Assembly (NCBI GenBank): GCA_002914845.1
Contig: JXTC01000016.1
Location: 341,582 to 405,581, forward strand
DNA length: 64,000 nucleotides
Source: Trema orientale
Taxonomy: Eukaryota; Streptophyta; Magnoliopsida; Rosales; Cannabaceae
Direction of reading: 5' to 3'
Under the pieces are notes generated by a model, which was given only the letters and a program-made list of their open reading frames with translations, had not been told where the DNA came from and did no database searches. This document shows positions 49,253 through 58,786 of the stretch, piece by piece (the stretch's first letter is position 1; every line of letters begins with the position of its first letter). A program made the position numbers and the translations under genes.

Positions 49253-49662
49253 NNNNNNNNNNNNNNNNNNNNNNNNNNNNNNNNNNNNNNNNNNNNNNNN
49301 NNNNNNNNNNNNNNNNNNNNNNNNNNNNNNNNNNNNNNNNNNNNNNNNNNNNNNNNNNNNNNNNNNNNNNNNNNNNNNNNNNNNNNNNNNNNNNNNNNNN
49401 NNNNNNNNNNNNNNNNNNNNNNNNNNNNNNNNNNNNNNNNNNNNNNNNNNNNNNNNNNNNNNNNNNNNNNNNNNNNNNNNNNNNNNNNNNNNNNNNNNNN
49501 NNNNNNNNNNNNNNNNNNNNNNNNNNNNNNNNNNNNNNNNNNNNNNNNNNNNNNNNNNNNNNNNNNNNNNNNNNNNNNNNNNNNNNNNNNNNNNNNNNNN
49601 NNNNNNNNNNNNNNNNNNNNNNNNNNNNNNNNNNNNNNNNNNNNNNNNNNNNNNNNNNNNNN
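49253..49662. other. Assembly gap (N run)
   Basis: 410 unknown bases inside solo LTR A copy 2, at the place where copy 1 has its tandem units. Confidence 0.99.
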
Positions 49663-49665
49663 GCT

Positions 49666-49830
49666 CACAAGTACTTACTCTATAAGTGATTCTTCTACAA
49701 GTACTTCTCTTGTAAGTACTTAGGTTACAAGTACTTTTCTTGTAAGTACTTAGCTCACAAGTACTTGACTTGTAAGTACTTAGGTCACAAGTACTTGACT
49801 TGTAAGTACTTAGCCTACAAGTTCTTTGAG
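49666..49830. repeat. 30-bp minisatellite of nested palindromes in solo LTR A copy 2
   Basis: Four clear 30-bp units of the form ACAAGTACTTGACTTGTAAG then TACTTAGGTC, with partial units at both ends. Each contains the palindrome AAGTACTT and an inverted ACAAGT/ACTTGT pair, so the array can fold into a series of hairpins. Confidence 0.85.
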
Positions 49831-50221
49831 CACAAGTTGGAAGGTTCCAGAATCTTCCAAGGCCGTGGGGAAGCTTGTACTTGAAGTTGAGTTTGTCTTC
49901 CCTGCAAAGTAATTTCTAGAACATTCTAGAACATTGTTGAGATGCCAAACTCTCATAGGAAAGTTTTGCTTCTTGTGTAAGTTGATGAAGTGTCTTCATA
50001 GCATTTGATGGCTTCACCTTGTAGGCTAAGGAGGAGTGATGTGTCAATGCTTCAAGTCTTGTCCAGTGAGTTCTTGCCAAGTAGATAGGAGCTTGCCAAC
50101 TTATGGTCCAAATATCTTGATTATGGCCTCATCCAAATTATGTTAGGCACATAATTAATTAGGACTACAGTATGTATTTGGGTTAATCTAAAAATTAGAC
50201 TAATACCCCAAAACAACATGT

Positions 50222-50494
50222 AACTAATTACATCAATGCACTAAAAATATCTATATTTCTTTCCTCATTATATATATCTTCTATTTTTCCTAAATAAAAG
50301 TAGAAACATATGAAATAAAGGAGGAAAAAACACCAAGATTTTCATAGAACTTATTGGAGTTTAAATTTGACTTTATTAAAAAAAGAATAATTTTTTTTTC
50401 TCTATCAATGAATATGAATATGTGCTATATTTTGTCTTGGTATTGCATATTTCTATATAAAACAGCCCAAAAATCTTACAGTGATAATATATAT
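50222..50494. other. Spacer, no gene seen
   Basis: AT-rich DNA between the solo LTR and the next MITE, with no recognisable feature. Confidence 0.4.
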
Positions 50495-50753
50495 GAGCAC
50501 CGATTTAGTAGGTATATTTTTTTTACCTATTCACAAGTATTGTTTTATCTAATTAAAATTTATTATGCACGTCTTTTATGGTAAGAAATAGAGAGAAAAA
50601 AATATTAAATAATGAGTATTTATTTTTATTATTTTTCATTTTTAATATTTTTTTCTTAACTATCTAAATTATGATAGTCGTTAAACTATGATCTAACGGC
50701 TAAAAAAAAAATATTTATAGATTGGTAAAAGAAAAATTATTGGATTGTGAACC
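50495..50753 (-). mobile_element. (TA)n-seeking MITE, copy E (inverted)
   Basis: It runs from GAGCACCGATTTAGTAGG to ATTGGATTGTGAACC, flanked by TA-rich DNA. The centre holds GTCGTTAAACTATGATCTAACGGC, the same palindromic core as copies A, C and D. Confidence 0.65.
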
Positions 50754-52180
50754 TGTATATATAATAAGTAGCCGCATGCTCTTCTTCTAAAATATCCAAA
50801 CTCCTTATTCTCTAGTACATTATGTTTTTTTTTTGCTCTGGATCTAGCACATTATGTTAGATTCATATATACATGAGCCTAAAGGATACCGTGATGTGAC
50901 ATCTTACTTATCTTTTTATTTTTTTTCCCCTTCACTTTGATTTTGGCCGTCTAAAGTTTATTGCTACAGGATACTATCGAATTTTAAGTTGAATAATTGC
51001 AACCAACATCCAAATCAGGTTTGGTGAGATATGATTATCCTCAACAAAACTTCTATATTAACAATGATTACTTTGAAACTTTTCTTTTCTAGCAAACAAA
51101 CAAATATTAAAAAAAAAAAAGTCTTCAAAAACATAAGTGCCCTCAAATAATTTTTCAAAAAAAAAAAAAAAAAAAACCCTAAACAGACCAAAAATATATG
51201 TAAAAAAACGAAGGGGTCTTAGTGAAAATGGACCTTTTTTCATACTTTATTTAATAATTGTCCATTTTTTTTGTTTTATAGGAAAATGTTAGAGTTTATC
51301 AATTCCAAATAAATTCTCAACCCCCCGCCTTTTTTTCCCCCTTTTTATAGCAAATTTGTCAAGTTTATCAATTCCAAAATGCATACATGATTTCTACTAA
51401 ATCAAATATCAGATAATAATCAGTATAAGAATTGATTTGCATTAGTATAAAAACAAAGTACATTTAATCTACTTATGTCTGATACATATGACCATTTTGC
51501 AGTAAACAAAATGGCCAAGTTTATCAATTCCAATTATATAATTTTTTTCTTTTTATCATTTAGACTACATTTGATAGAAGAACTGATATACTTTAGTATA
51601 TAACTGATGTACTAACATCTAATCTGGATGTTTGATTCACTCAGAGAAAAAAACTGACAAACATGGTCAATCTATTATAAAAATGAAAACATGTACATTT
51701 ACCAAAATGAAGTGTTAGAAAATGTTCATTTGTTATAAACACTCAAAAATAATGAACTAAAAGCCTTTGGTTGGGTCAGGGCTCAGAAGAATGAATGTAC
51801 AAGTTTTTGTTCATGTTTTTGAGATCTAAAACAGAGAGAGAGAGAGAGAGAGAACACAACAAATGGGCTAAATTTTGGACGTTTCACCCAATCAGAGAAA
51901 GAGAAGCCCATGTGGGCCCCCACTGGATCATGATGATGAACTGTCCATTACATATTCTGTGGGCTATACGACACACACCCTACACGTACGGACCACACAA
52001 GAAAAATCATGCATAGGGGAGAGTGGGAGTGGGCTTTTTTTTTGTGCGTGGTCCGGTTTAAACCCTTTTTTTTTTTGGGTAAAAATAAAAATGAAACAAA
52101 ATTAATAATAAAAATTAATAATGGACCTGACCCAAAAAAAAAAAGGGAAAGAGAGAGAGAAAAAATTTGAGGGTTGTGCC
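50754..52180. other. Upstream region of the DAYSLEEPER gene
   Basis: A/T-rich DNA with A runs near 51110 and 51156-51175, a (GA)n run at 51833-51853, and a T run near 52068. No TATA box stands out near the proposed first exon, so the promoter is probably TATA-less. Confidence 0.4.
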
Positions 52181-52199
52181 CTATTTCGAAATCTTACCC

Positions 52200-52455
52200 C
52201 AAAATCTTATCTCTTAACTTAGTCCCAACCACTTGCCTTTCACCCCCAAATCAGGTCCAATTAGGTTTTCGGGTCTGTTTTCCAAAAGCCCAATTCTCTT
52301 TTCTCTCTGCTCTGGTTCGTCTCCTTCCTTTCTCTCTCTTCTCTCTCTCTCTCTGCAAAACCCTAGATCTCGAGCTCTCGCGGAGACCTCCGCGAGCTTC
52401 GATTTCGGCCTTTCGAGATTCTCCTTTCTGGGTACTATCGGTTCGGAACCCTTCG
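52200..52455 (+). other. Probable non-coding first exon (5' leader) of DAYSLEEPER
   Basis: A pyrimidine- and GC-rich block starts around 52200-52290 and ends at a GT splice donor (CTTCG|GTAAAAAACC) at 52455/52456. There is no ATG between 52253 and 52455, so the leader would have no upstream start codon in that part. It holds a telo-box AAACCCTA (52358-52365; a second at 52461-52468 is just inside the intron) and a perfect 8-bp GC-rich hairpin (52377-52396). Its link to the CDS rests on position, composition and matching splice sites; transcript evidence would settle it. Confidence 0.55.
52377..52396 (+). promoter_or_regulatory. GC-rich hairpin in the DAYSLEEPER leader
   Basis: CTCGCGGA, loop GACC, TCCGCGAG: eight perfect pairs, seven of them in a run ending with G:C-rich steps. 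In a leader such a stem can slow ribosome scanning; here it may equally act as a DNA element. The function is inferred. Confidence 0.4.
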
Positions 52456-54316
52456 GTAAAAAACCCTAACCTTAGCCCTCTTTTTTTTCCGTTTTTGTGA
52501 TGTTGAATCTGGATTCTTGATATTTCTCATTTCTTTCCTATGAAATTGACTGTGTTTTTGTTTTTGTTATGTTTGATTATGTAGTAAATTAGGGTTTCGC
52601 TCGCAAATTTGAAATTATTGGGGGAAGTGTATGTATTTGTGTGTGTGTGTGTGTATATATATATATGTGTGTGCGTATGTATGTATATTTGAGGTGTTTG
52701 TGGGTTTATTTATGGAAGAAAGCTTCAAACTTTACGGTTAAGTTATTGAATTTGAGGTTTGGGACGATCTGCCTTTGTTCTTTGATCTGGGTGGGCTCGT
52801 GTTCTGGGTTTCCTGGGAAGCCCAAGCTTTGATCAAACCGTAGATCGTTTTGTTATAATTATTGTTATTTTTTCCTCTTTTATGAAACTATTTTTAGCCC
52901 GTTTGAGGGTATTGTATTGTATGTCCTGTTTGATCATGACCCATATTGAAATACGATCCATGATTACATTGGTTTAGGCTAAAGGTTTTTCTTGGATGGA
53001 GATCTATGATGGACTTTCATCTGATGGACTATATTGAATCTAGGGTGGTCAAGCTGTTTGGGTTGACTGCCCGTATTCTTTTTTCCTCTCGGCCCATTTG
53101 GGTTTGGTGGGCCCAATCTAGCCCAGTTGTGGGGCCTTAGTTGAGAGGTGTTTCATGTTTGGCTGATACAGCTTTGAACAATGAGGCTTTTATATGGTAG
53201 AAGAACTTATATATATATATTTTAGAGTATTTATAAGAAATAGTTTTTTTTTTTTTTTAAAGATCAATTTGAAAATTGGCCCTTTTTTACACTTATTTAA
53301 TAAATGATTGATTTATAATTTTATTTTGATAAATGACTTGTTTTTAGTGGATCAATTTTTTATAAAGTAAATTAATTTTTGAAAAAGTAAATCACCTTTT
53401 TAAAAAATAAATCAATTTTTCAAAAATAAATCAACATATTTTGATGTACTAAATATGAAAAATGACCCATTTTTAAATAATTTTTGAAATTCAGCCATAT
53501 TTTAACCGTGTTTGAAAAATGTCCATTTTGTAAATTATGATCCAAAATTTGGCAATTTGGCTAAACAGTCTTATATTTTAACATTAAACGTGTTCCGCTC
53601 TCTGCTCACCACGTCAAGTCAAATAAAAAAAGAAGTCCTGTTAGAGTAGCAGTAGCCCCCAGACCAAAACCATTTCAAAATTAAAGGAAAAGAATTTCGA
53701 GCAATGCCCATCTCCGTTTAACTCCCATATATGGAACTTTTATATATATATTTTTTAATTATTGTTACTCGAGATTGATTTGCTAGTTGCTTTAGTAAAC
53801 ACATCTCAAGTTAAACTTGTCATTATGATACCCATATCGAATCAAACTAAAAGGACAAGCTGTAACGTCAGATGTGTATCTTAGTCTAAGTCACTCTGGA
53901 AACAATTATGATATATAGTGCTTAAGAATGAATATGACCAATGAGTATGTTAATTAGTAGTTAATGGCTGAATGCCTGGAGATACCCTGTTTTTTCATTC
54001 TGTTAGTGAATTTAATTTCAGGATGTTTGATGTCTATTCTCATTTTTATTTAATATTAGGAAACACATGTTTCTCCAAAAGTTTCTACTTCAAATTGAGC
54101 GGAAGTAATAAAAAGTAGGTAAGGTGTAAAGTGTAGTTCATTTTTAGGTTGACTGGACTTTAGGAATTGTATTCAATTTTATTATATGTTCTATTTAGAA
54201 CTAGAACAATGCGTGTTTATTCTGTATGTCAGCATTTGGTCTTCGTTACTACTATCTGTCTGAAATAAGTTCGAGGATCTGACCTTGTGTTGGATGTTGT
54301 TTACGTTGGCAAACAG
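52456..54316 (+). other. Probable leader intron of DAYSLEEPER
   Basis: It starts GTAAAAAACC and ends GGCAAACAG|G, 21 bases before the start codon. At 1,861 bp it is long for a plant intron but typical for a 5' leader intron. T-rich throughout. A stretch at about 53215-53580 is built of loosely repeated AAATCAATTTTTnAAAAAnTAA-like phrases and may be an old insertion. The frame at 52641-52832 within it is only a TG/TA microsatellite and flanks. Confidence 0.5.
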
Positions 54317-54337
54317 GATATACACTTTTAAGGAAAG

Positions 54338-56674
54338 ATGGCTGCATCTGTTGAAGACCAGATTGTCACCAGTGCTGTTGAACCCCAGATGGTCGCCACT
54401 CATGTTGAAACACAGTTGGTCACCACTCATGTTGAAACCGAGATGGTCTCCACTCCTGTTGACCACCAGATGGTCACCATTGCTGTTGAACATGAGATGG
54501 TCACCACTCCTATTGAACACCAGATTGTCACGACTCATGTTGAAGACCATTTGGTCAGTACTCCTCTTGAAGATAAGATTGTGGCTACACCTGATGATGA
54601 GAGGATAGAAACCCCCGATGAGGAAAAGATGCTAACCCCTTATGAAGAGAAGATGTTAACCCCTTATGAAGAGAAGACTCCAGACTCGTATGAAAATCAT
54701 GAGGTGACCAATCCAGAAACACAGCCTAACAAGCGGAGGAAGAAGAAGTCCATAGTCTGGGAGCACTTCACCATTGAAACTGTGGGTGCTGGATGTAGGA
54801 GGGCATACTGTAAGCAGTGCAAGCAAAGTTTTGCATATAGTACAGGTTCAAAAGTGGCGGGTACAAGCCACCTAAAACGCCATATTGCAAAGGGAACCTG
54901 CCCAGCACTGCTACGTAACCAGGATAAGAATCAGTTGAGCCCATATACCCCTAATTCAAGGACGGGTAATAGCACTTCTGATACACCAAAACGGCGTTAC
55001 AGAACCAGTAGTGTACCCCAGTTTATGTTTGATGCAGACCGGTGCCGCCATGAAATAGCCAGGATGATAATTATGCATGATTACCCACTTCACATGGTTG
55101 AACATCCCGGGTTTTTAACTTTTGTCCAGAATCTTCAGCCCCAGTTCAACATGGTGAGCTTCAATGCCGTCCAAGGGGATTGTGTTGCAACATACCTAAT
55201 GGAAAAGCAGCACCTTATGAAGTTTATTGAGAGCATACCTGGTCGTGTTTGCCTTGCCTTGGACTTGTGGACTTCAAGTCAAAGTGTTGGTTATGTTTTT
55301 ATCACTGGTCACTTCATTGATAGTGATTGGAAGTTGCAAAAACGACTTCTTAATGTTGTGATGGAACCATATCCCGACTCCGATACTGCCTTTAGCCATG
55401 CTGTTGCTGTTTGTCTTCATGATTGGAGTTTGGAGAACAAATTGTTTTCTCTTACTTATAATAAGCCACTAAGTGAAGCTGCTCTTGAAAATCTGAGGCC
55501 TCTACTCTCCAATAAGAACCCACTTATCCTCAATGGTCAATTATTGGTTGGGAATTGCATTGCCCGTACTTTTACAAGCATTGCAAAAGACGTTTTAGAC
55601 GAAGTGAAAGAAAAGGTCAAAAAGGTCCGGGAAAGTGTAAAGTTTGTGAAGACTTCAGAATCCCACGAGGAAAAGTTTCTCGAGCTTAAACAACATCTTC
55701 AGGTCCCAAGTGAGAGGACCCTGTCTCTCGATGACCAAACTCAGTGGAATACAACATATCACATGCTAGTGGCTGCTTCTGAGTTAAAGGAAGTCTTCTC
55801 TTGCTTGGATACGTCGGATCCTGATTACAAGGCAGCGCCGTCCTTGGAAGATTGGAAGCAGGTGGAGACAATCTGCATGTACTTGAAGCTTATCTTTGAT
55901 GCAGCCAACATCCTTACCACCACAACTAACCCGACTGCAATTACCTTCTTTCATGAGGTGTGGAAGATTCAGTCAGAGCTGGTTCGTGCGGCTACAAGTG
56001 AAGATCCTTTTGTCAGTGCCTTGACTAAAAGAATGCAGGAAAAAATCGATAAATACTGGAAGGAAAGTAGCCTGGCTTTGGCAACTGCTGTAGTTATGGA
56101 TCCTAGGTTCAAAATGAAGCTCGTTGAATTTAGTTTCAACAAAATCTATGGTGAAGATGCCCCCACATATATCAAGATCGTTGATGATGGTATTCATGAG
56201 CTTTTTCATGAGTATGTGGCACTGCCTCTGCCACTGACACCTACGTATGTGGAAGAAGGAAATTCAGCCAATGTTAAGACAGAGGATTCGCAAGGAGCAA
56301 CTCTTCTGTCAGACAATGGACTCACCGATTTTGATGTCTACATCATGGAGACCACAAGCCAACAAATGAAGTCAGAGCTGGACCAGTATTTGGACGAGTC
56401 TCTGTTGCCTCGTGTCCAGGAGTTTGATGTATTAGGGTGGTGGAAACTGAACAAGCTGAAGTACCCAACTCTTTCGAAAATGGCCCGTGACATTTTGTCG
56501 ATTCCAGTATCGACAGTCCCTCCGGAATCCATATTTGAAATCAATGCCAAAGAGATGGATAGGTACCGAAGTTCCTTACGCCCAGAGACAGTCGAAGCCC
56601 TCATTTGTGCCAAAGATTGGATGCAGTACGGCCCATCAGATGTTCAAAATGCTCTTGTGAGAATGGAATATTGA
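54338..56674 (+). CDS. DAYSLEEPER: DAYSLEEPER-type domesticated hAT transposase, BED zinc-finger protein
   Basis: The 778-residue product resembles Arabidopsis DAYSLEEPER along its length. Parts in order: thirteen 8-9-residue N-terminal repeats (5-117); a basic KRRKKK nuclear-localisation-like stretch (132-137); a BED zinc finger (about 138-190, with C158, C161, H178, H182 and the GTSHLKRHIAKGTCP block); a hAT core with LDLWTS, LSLDDQTQWNTTY (about 464-476) and VMDPRFKMKLVEF (from 586); and the hAT C-terminal dimerisation region (about 680-760, LGWWKLNKLKYPTLSKMARD). DAYSLEEPER is a host nuclear DNA-binding protein derived from a hAT transposase, no longer mobile, and needed for normal plant development. 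No terminal inverted repeats or target duplication flank this gene, which fits domestication. The coding part is one intact exon. The ATG is the first in frame and sits 21 bases after a good splice acceptor. The repeated N-terminus is the unusual part; the rest is conserved. Confidence 0.93.
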   Translation: MAASVEDQIVTSAVEPQMVATHVETQLVTTHVETEMVSTPVDHQMVTIAVEHEMVTTPIEHQIVTTHVEDHLVSTPLEDKIVATPDDERIETPDEEKMLTPYEEKMLTPYEEKTPDSYENHEVTNPETQPNKRRKKKSIVWEHFTIETVGAGCRRAYCKQCKQSFAYSTGSKVAGTSHLKRHIAKGTCPALLRNQDKNQLSPYTPNSRTGNSTSDTPKRRYRTSSVPQFMFDADRCRHEIARMIIMHDYPLHMVEHPGFLTFVQNLQPQFNMVSFNAVQGDCVATYLMEKQHLMKFIESIPGRVCLALDLWTSSQSVGYVFITGHFIDSDWKLQKRLLNVVMEPYPDSDTAFSHAVAVCLHDWSLENKLFSLTYNKPLSEAALENLRPLLSNKNPLILNGQLLVGNCIARTFTSIAKDVLDEVKEKVKKVRESVKFVKTSESHEEKFLELKQHLQVPSERTLSLDDQTQWNTTYHMLVAASELKEVFSCLDTSDPDYKAAPSLEDWKQVETICMYLKLIFDAANILTTTTNPTAITFFHEVWKIQSELVRAATSEDPFVSALTKRMQEKIDKYWKESSLALATAVVMDPRFKMKLVEFSFNKIYGEDAPTYIKIVDDGIHELFHEYVALPLPLTPTYVEEGNSANVKTEDSQGATLLSDNGLTDFDVYIMETTSQQMKSELDQYLDESLLPRVQEFDVLGWWKLNKLKYPTLSKMARDILSIPVSTVPPESIFEINAKEMDRYRSSLRPETVEALICAKDWMQYGPSDVQNALVRMEY
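54350..54688 (+). repeat. In-frame 27-bp / 24-bp tandem repeats in the DAYSLEEPER CDS
   Basis: Nine 27-bp units encode VExQhVTTx-type nonapeptides (residues 5-85), followed by four 24-bp units encoding DEEKMLTP-type octapeptides (86-117). Because units are multiples of 3, other frames and the opposite strand also look repeated; those frames are shadows. Confidence 0.9.
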
Positions 56675-57250
56675 TTAGTTTCTGGGCTTTAAGTATCCCA
56701 AGACTGTGTCTTATATGGTGGTAGGTTGCCCAGCCAGAACTAAAATGTAAGTTGGTAGGTGCTGTATTATTTGTTGGTTAGCCATTTAGTTTTTATTTCA
56801 CCAATTAGGTTGGCATTTTGTATCATTCTAAGAGACCATTTGTAATGCTTGGACATGACCATTTCTTAGTTTCTAGTGTTAGATCTTGCAGTTTCAAGGG
56901 ACATAATTGCTGCTTCTAATTTATTATCCTCAAAAGCTTGTTCGATGTATGTAATATGGGAACCGGATAAATTCTATCTAATTCTAGGGACACAAAAATT
57001 TACACCGCATGTTATGACATCTATTTCAACTATAAGGTTCCACTTTAAAATAAGATAATAGTGAAATCCATGTTATTGTTTCAGATCTTTGGTGCATATA
57101 TTCTTTGAGTATTGGGTCAAGATAACACGAGATCCTAATTAGCCTTACGTAAGGGGCTTTTTGGTAATAGAATCTACATTTGTTTTTTCGGAAAGGAAAC
57201 TATACTCCCTTAAGATCAGCAAAAGCACGAGGAAATAAAAAATTAAAAAA
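56675..57250 (+). other. 3' flank of DAYSLEEPER
   Basis: Probable 3' UTR to about 56850, judged from T-rich DNA with TTTGTA/TGTAA words. The cleavage site is not certain. No further gene lies before the next transposon. Confidence 0.4.
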
Positions 57251-58004
57251 GGTATAATAACATTAAAATACTCTGAGTTTTAACTTTTCTGTAAAAAGAA
57301 GTCCTGACTTTTGAATGTCTGCAAAATAATACTCTCACTTTTAAATATCCGCAAAATAATAACATGATTTTTGAATTTTTTGTAAAATAATACCTTCATT
57401 TTTGGATTCTGCAAATCGATACCCTGACAATTAAAATTCTTGCAAATTAATATCTTAAGATTTGAAATTCATATAAATTTATAATCTTAATGTCCAATTA
57501 GTTGATTTTAATAATAAAAAGATGGTAGTAGCCATCATCAACTTAATTAAAACTTATTAAACAATAATAAAATTTCTGAAAAAATATTTGTAATTAGCTT
57601 ATTTCACTTTTCATTTAAAAAAGAAAAGTAAAAAATTAGAACAAGAGGTAAAAGTAGTTAATTGTAAAAAAAAAAAAAAAAAAAAAAGGAAACATGAGAG
57701 GTAAAAAAAAATTGTGTTTTTTTAGCAATTAACCAAAAAAGTAGTTATAAAATAATTTCCGATAATATACTAATATCTAAACATTTTTAATAAGTTAATG
57801 AGAGATATTCGCATCTTTTAATTTGCTCATAGTATAAATATACAAAGAAAACAAAAGCTGAGGGTATTAATTGTAGAAATCGTAAATGTCAAGGTATTAA
57901 TTTGTAGAATTCAAAAGTGAGGGTATTATTTTGCAAATTTCTGAAAGTCAGGGTTTTTTTTAACTAAAAAGTTAAAACTCAGGGGATTTGTAAGTGATTA
58001 ACCC
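57251..58004. mobile_element. Mutator-type element with tandem-unit inverted repeats
   Basis: ATTAAAAAA flanks the element exactly (57242-57250 and 58005-58013), a 9-bp duplication. The left end GGTATAATAACATTAAAATA mirrors the right, which reads GGGTTAATCACTTACAAATC on the reverse strand; both then read CTGAGTTTTAAC. Each arm is built of several degenerate units of about 30-35 bp of the form CAAAATAATACCCTCACTTT followed by TGAATTT, inverted between arms. The centre (about 57490-57840) is unique AT-rich DNA. 754 bp, non-coding. Confidence 0.85.
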
Positions 58005-58132
58005 ATTAAAAAAACCCAATTATATTGAATAAAGAACTATAGAATTTAATATACTATAAACTGTTCTGCTTGGTGATTTAGGAATGACTGATCACTAGTT
58101 TTGAAGCTGGCCTAGTAAATCATGATTTCTTA

Positions 58133-58291
58133 GGGCGTGTTTGGTACATGATTCAAATCCTATTCTTTAAATTCAGAAATAGTTTTTATATAGAAAGTTG
58201 AAAGGTTAAATGTTTTATCCTTCCAACTTTTTATATGAAAGTTGTTTCTGGATTTGAAGAATAAGATTCGAATCCTATACCAAACGCGCCC
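58133..58291. mobile_element. PIF/Harbinger (Tourist-type) MITE
   Basis: The ends GGGCGTGTTTGGTA and GGGCGCGTTTGGTA (reverse strand) are followed by further inverted sequence (ATTCAAATCCTATTCTT, with ATTCGAATCTTATTCTT opposite). TTA flanks both sides (58130-58132 and 58292-58294), the hallmark 3-bp duplication. 159 bp. Confidence 0.9.
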
Positions 58292-58299
58292 TTAGTTTT

Positions 58300-58783
58300 T
58301 TGTTTTCAATACGTATTATTTATCCCTTCTCTTCGTTTGGATTTTTTTTTCTATTTACCAAGAAAAAAAAATGAAAAAAGAAAATTGTAACAAATATCTC
58401 ACGTAACAAGGGTGTTTGGCTTATCAAATTCAAAATAACAAAATTCTCTTTCGGATTTCAGTTTATACACTAAATTTGAGTCAATTTAGTCAAAATAAAA
58501 CCAACGAAAAGACTAAAATATCCATAGTCAAAACTAAAACTTATAAAATTTGTGTTTACAAAAAAATATATATATGTATGTATTTCTAGAGATTATGCAA
58601 TATTTCTGTAGATTATGCAAAATTGCTGATAAGAACAGAGAGATAGCAACAGAAGCTTCTACATATTAGGCTTCTGAAATAACATGTGGTCGTCTCTACA
58701 GTTTTTTCCCATAAGTTTGTCACTTTATTTCTCTCCTTTCCTATTATATTTCTCTAATCATTCTGTTTGGATGAACTAATGAA
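58300..58783. other. Spacer, no gene seen
   Basis: AT-rich DNA between two transposons without recognisable content. Confidence 0.4.
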
Positions 58784-58786
58784 ATA

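Larger units (their letters stand above)
49095..50215. mobile_element. Solo LTR, family A copy 2 (fossil LTR retroelement)
   Basis: It starts TGTTCGGGATCGGACCTTG and ends ACCCCAAAACA, like copy 1 at 3592-5740. ACATG flanks it exactly (49090-49094 and 50216-50220). It includes an N gap at 49253-49662, which starts in the first AGGCGGTCG repeat unit. A different minisatellite from that in copy 1 lies after the gap. No internal retroelement domain is attached. Confidence 0.88.

Noticed and set aside
54191-54608. Overlapping frames on both strands across the DAYSLEEPER repeats (119 aa on -, 107 aa on +)
   Set aside because: They arise because the 27-bp repeat keeps all frames open; the DAYSLEEPER frame is the conserved one.
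54338-56674. Active hAT transposon
   Set aside because: No terminal inverted repeats or 8-bp duplication flank the gene, it appears to have a leader exon and intron, and the protein matches the domesticated DAYSLEEPER family.
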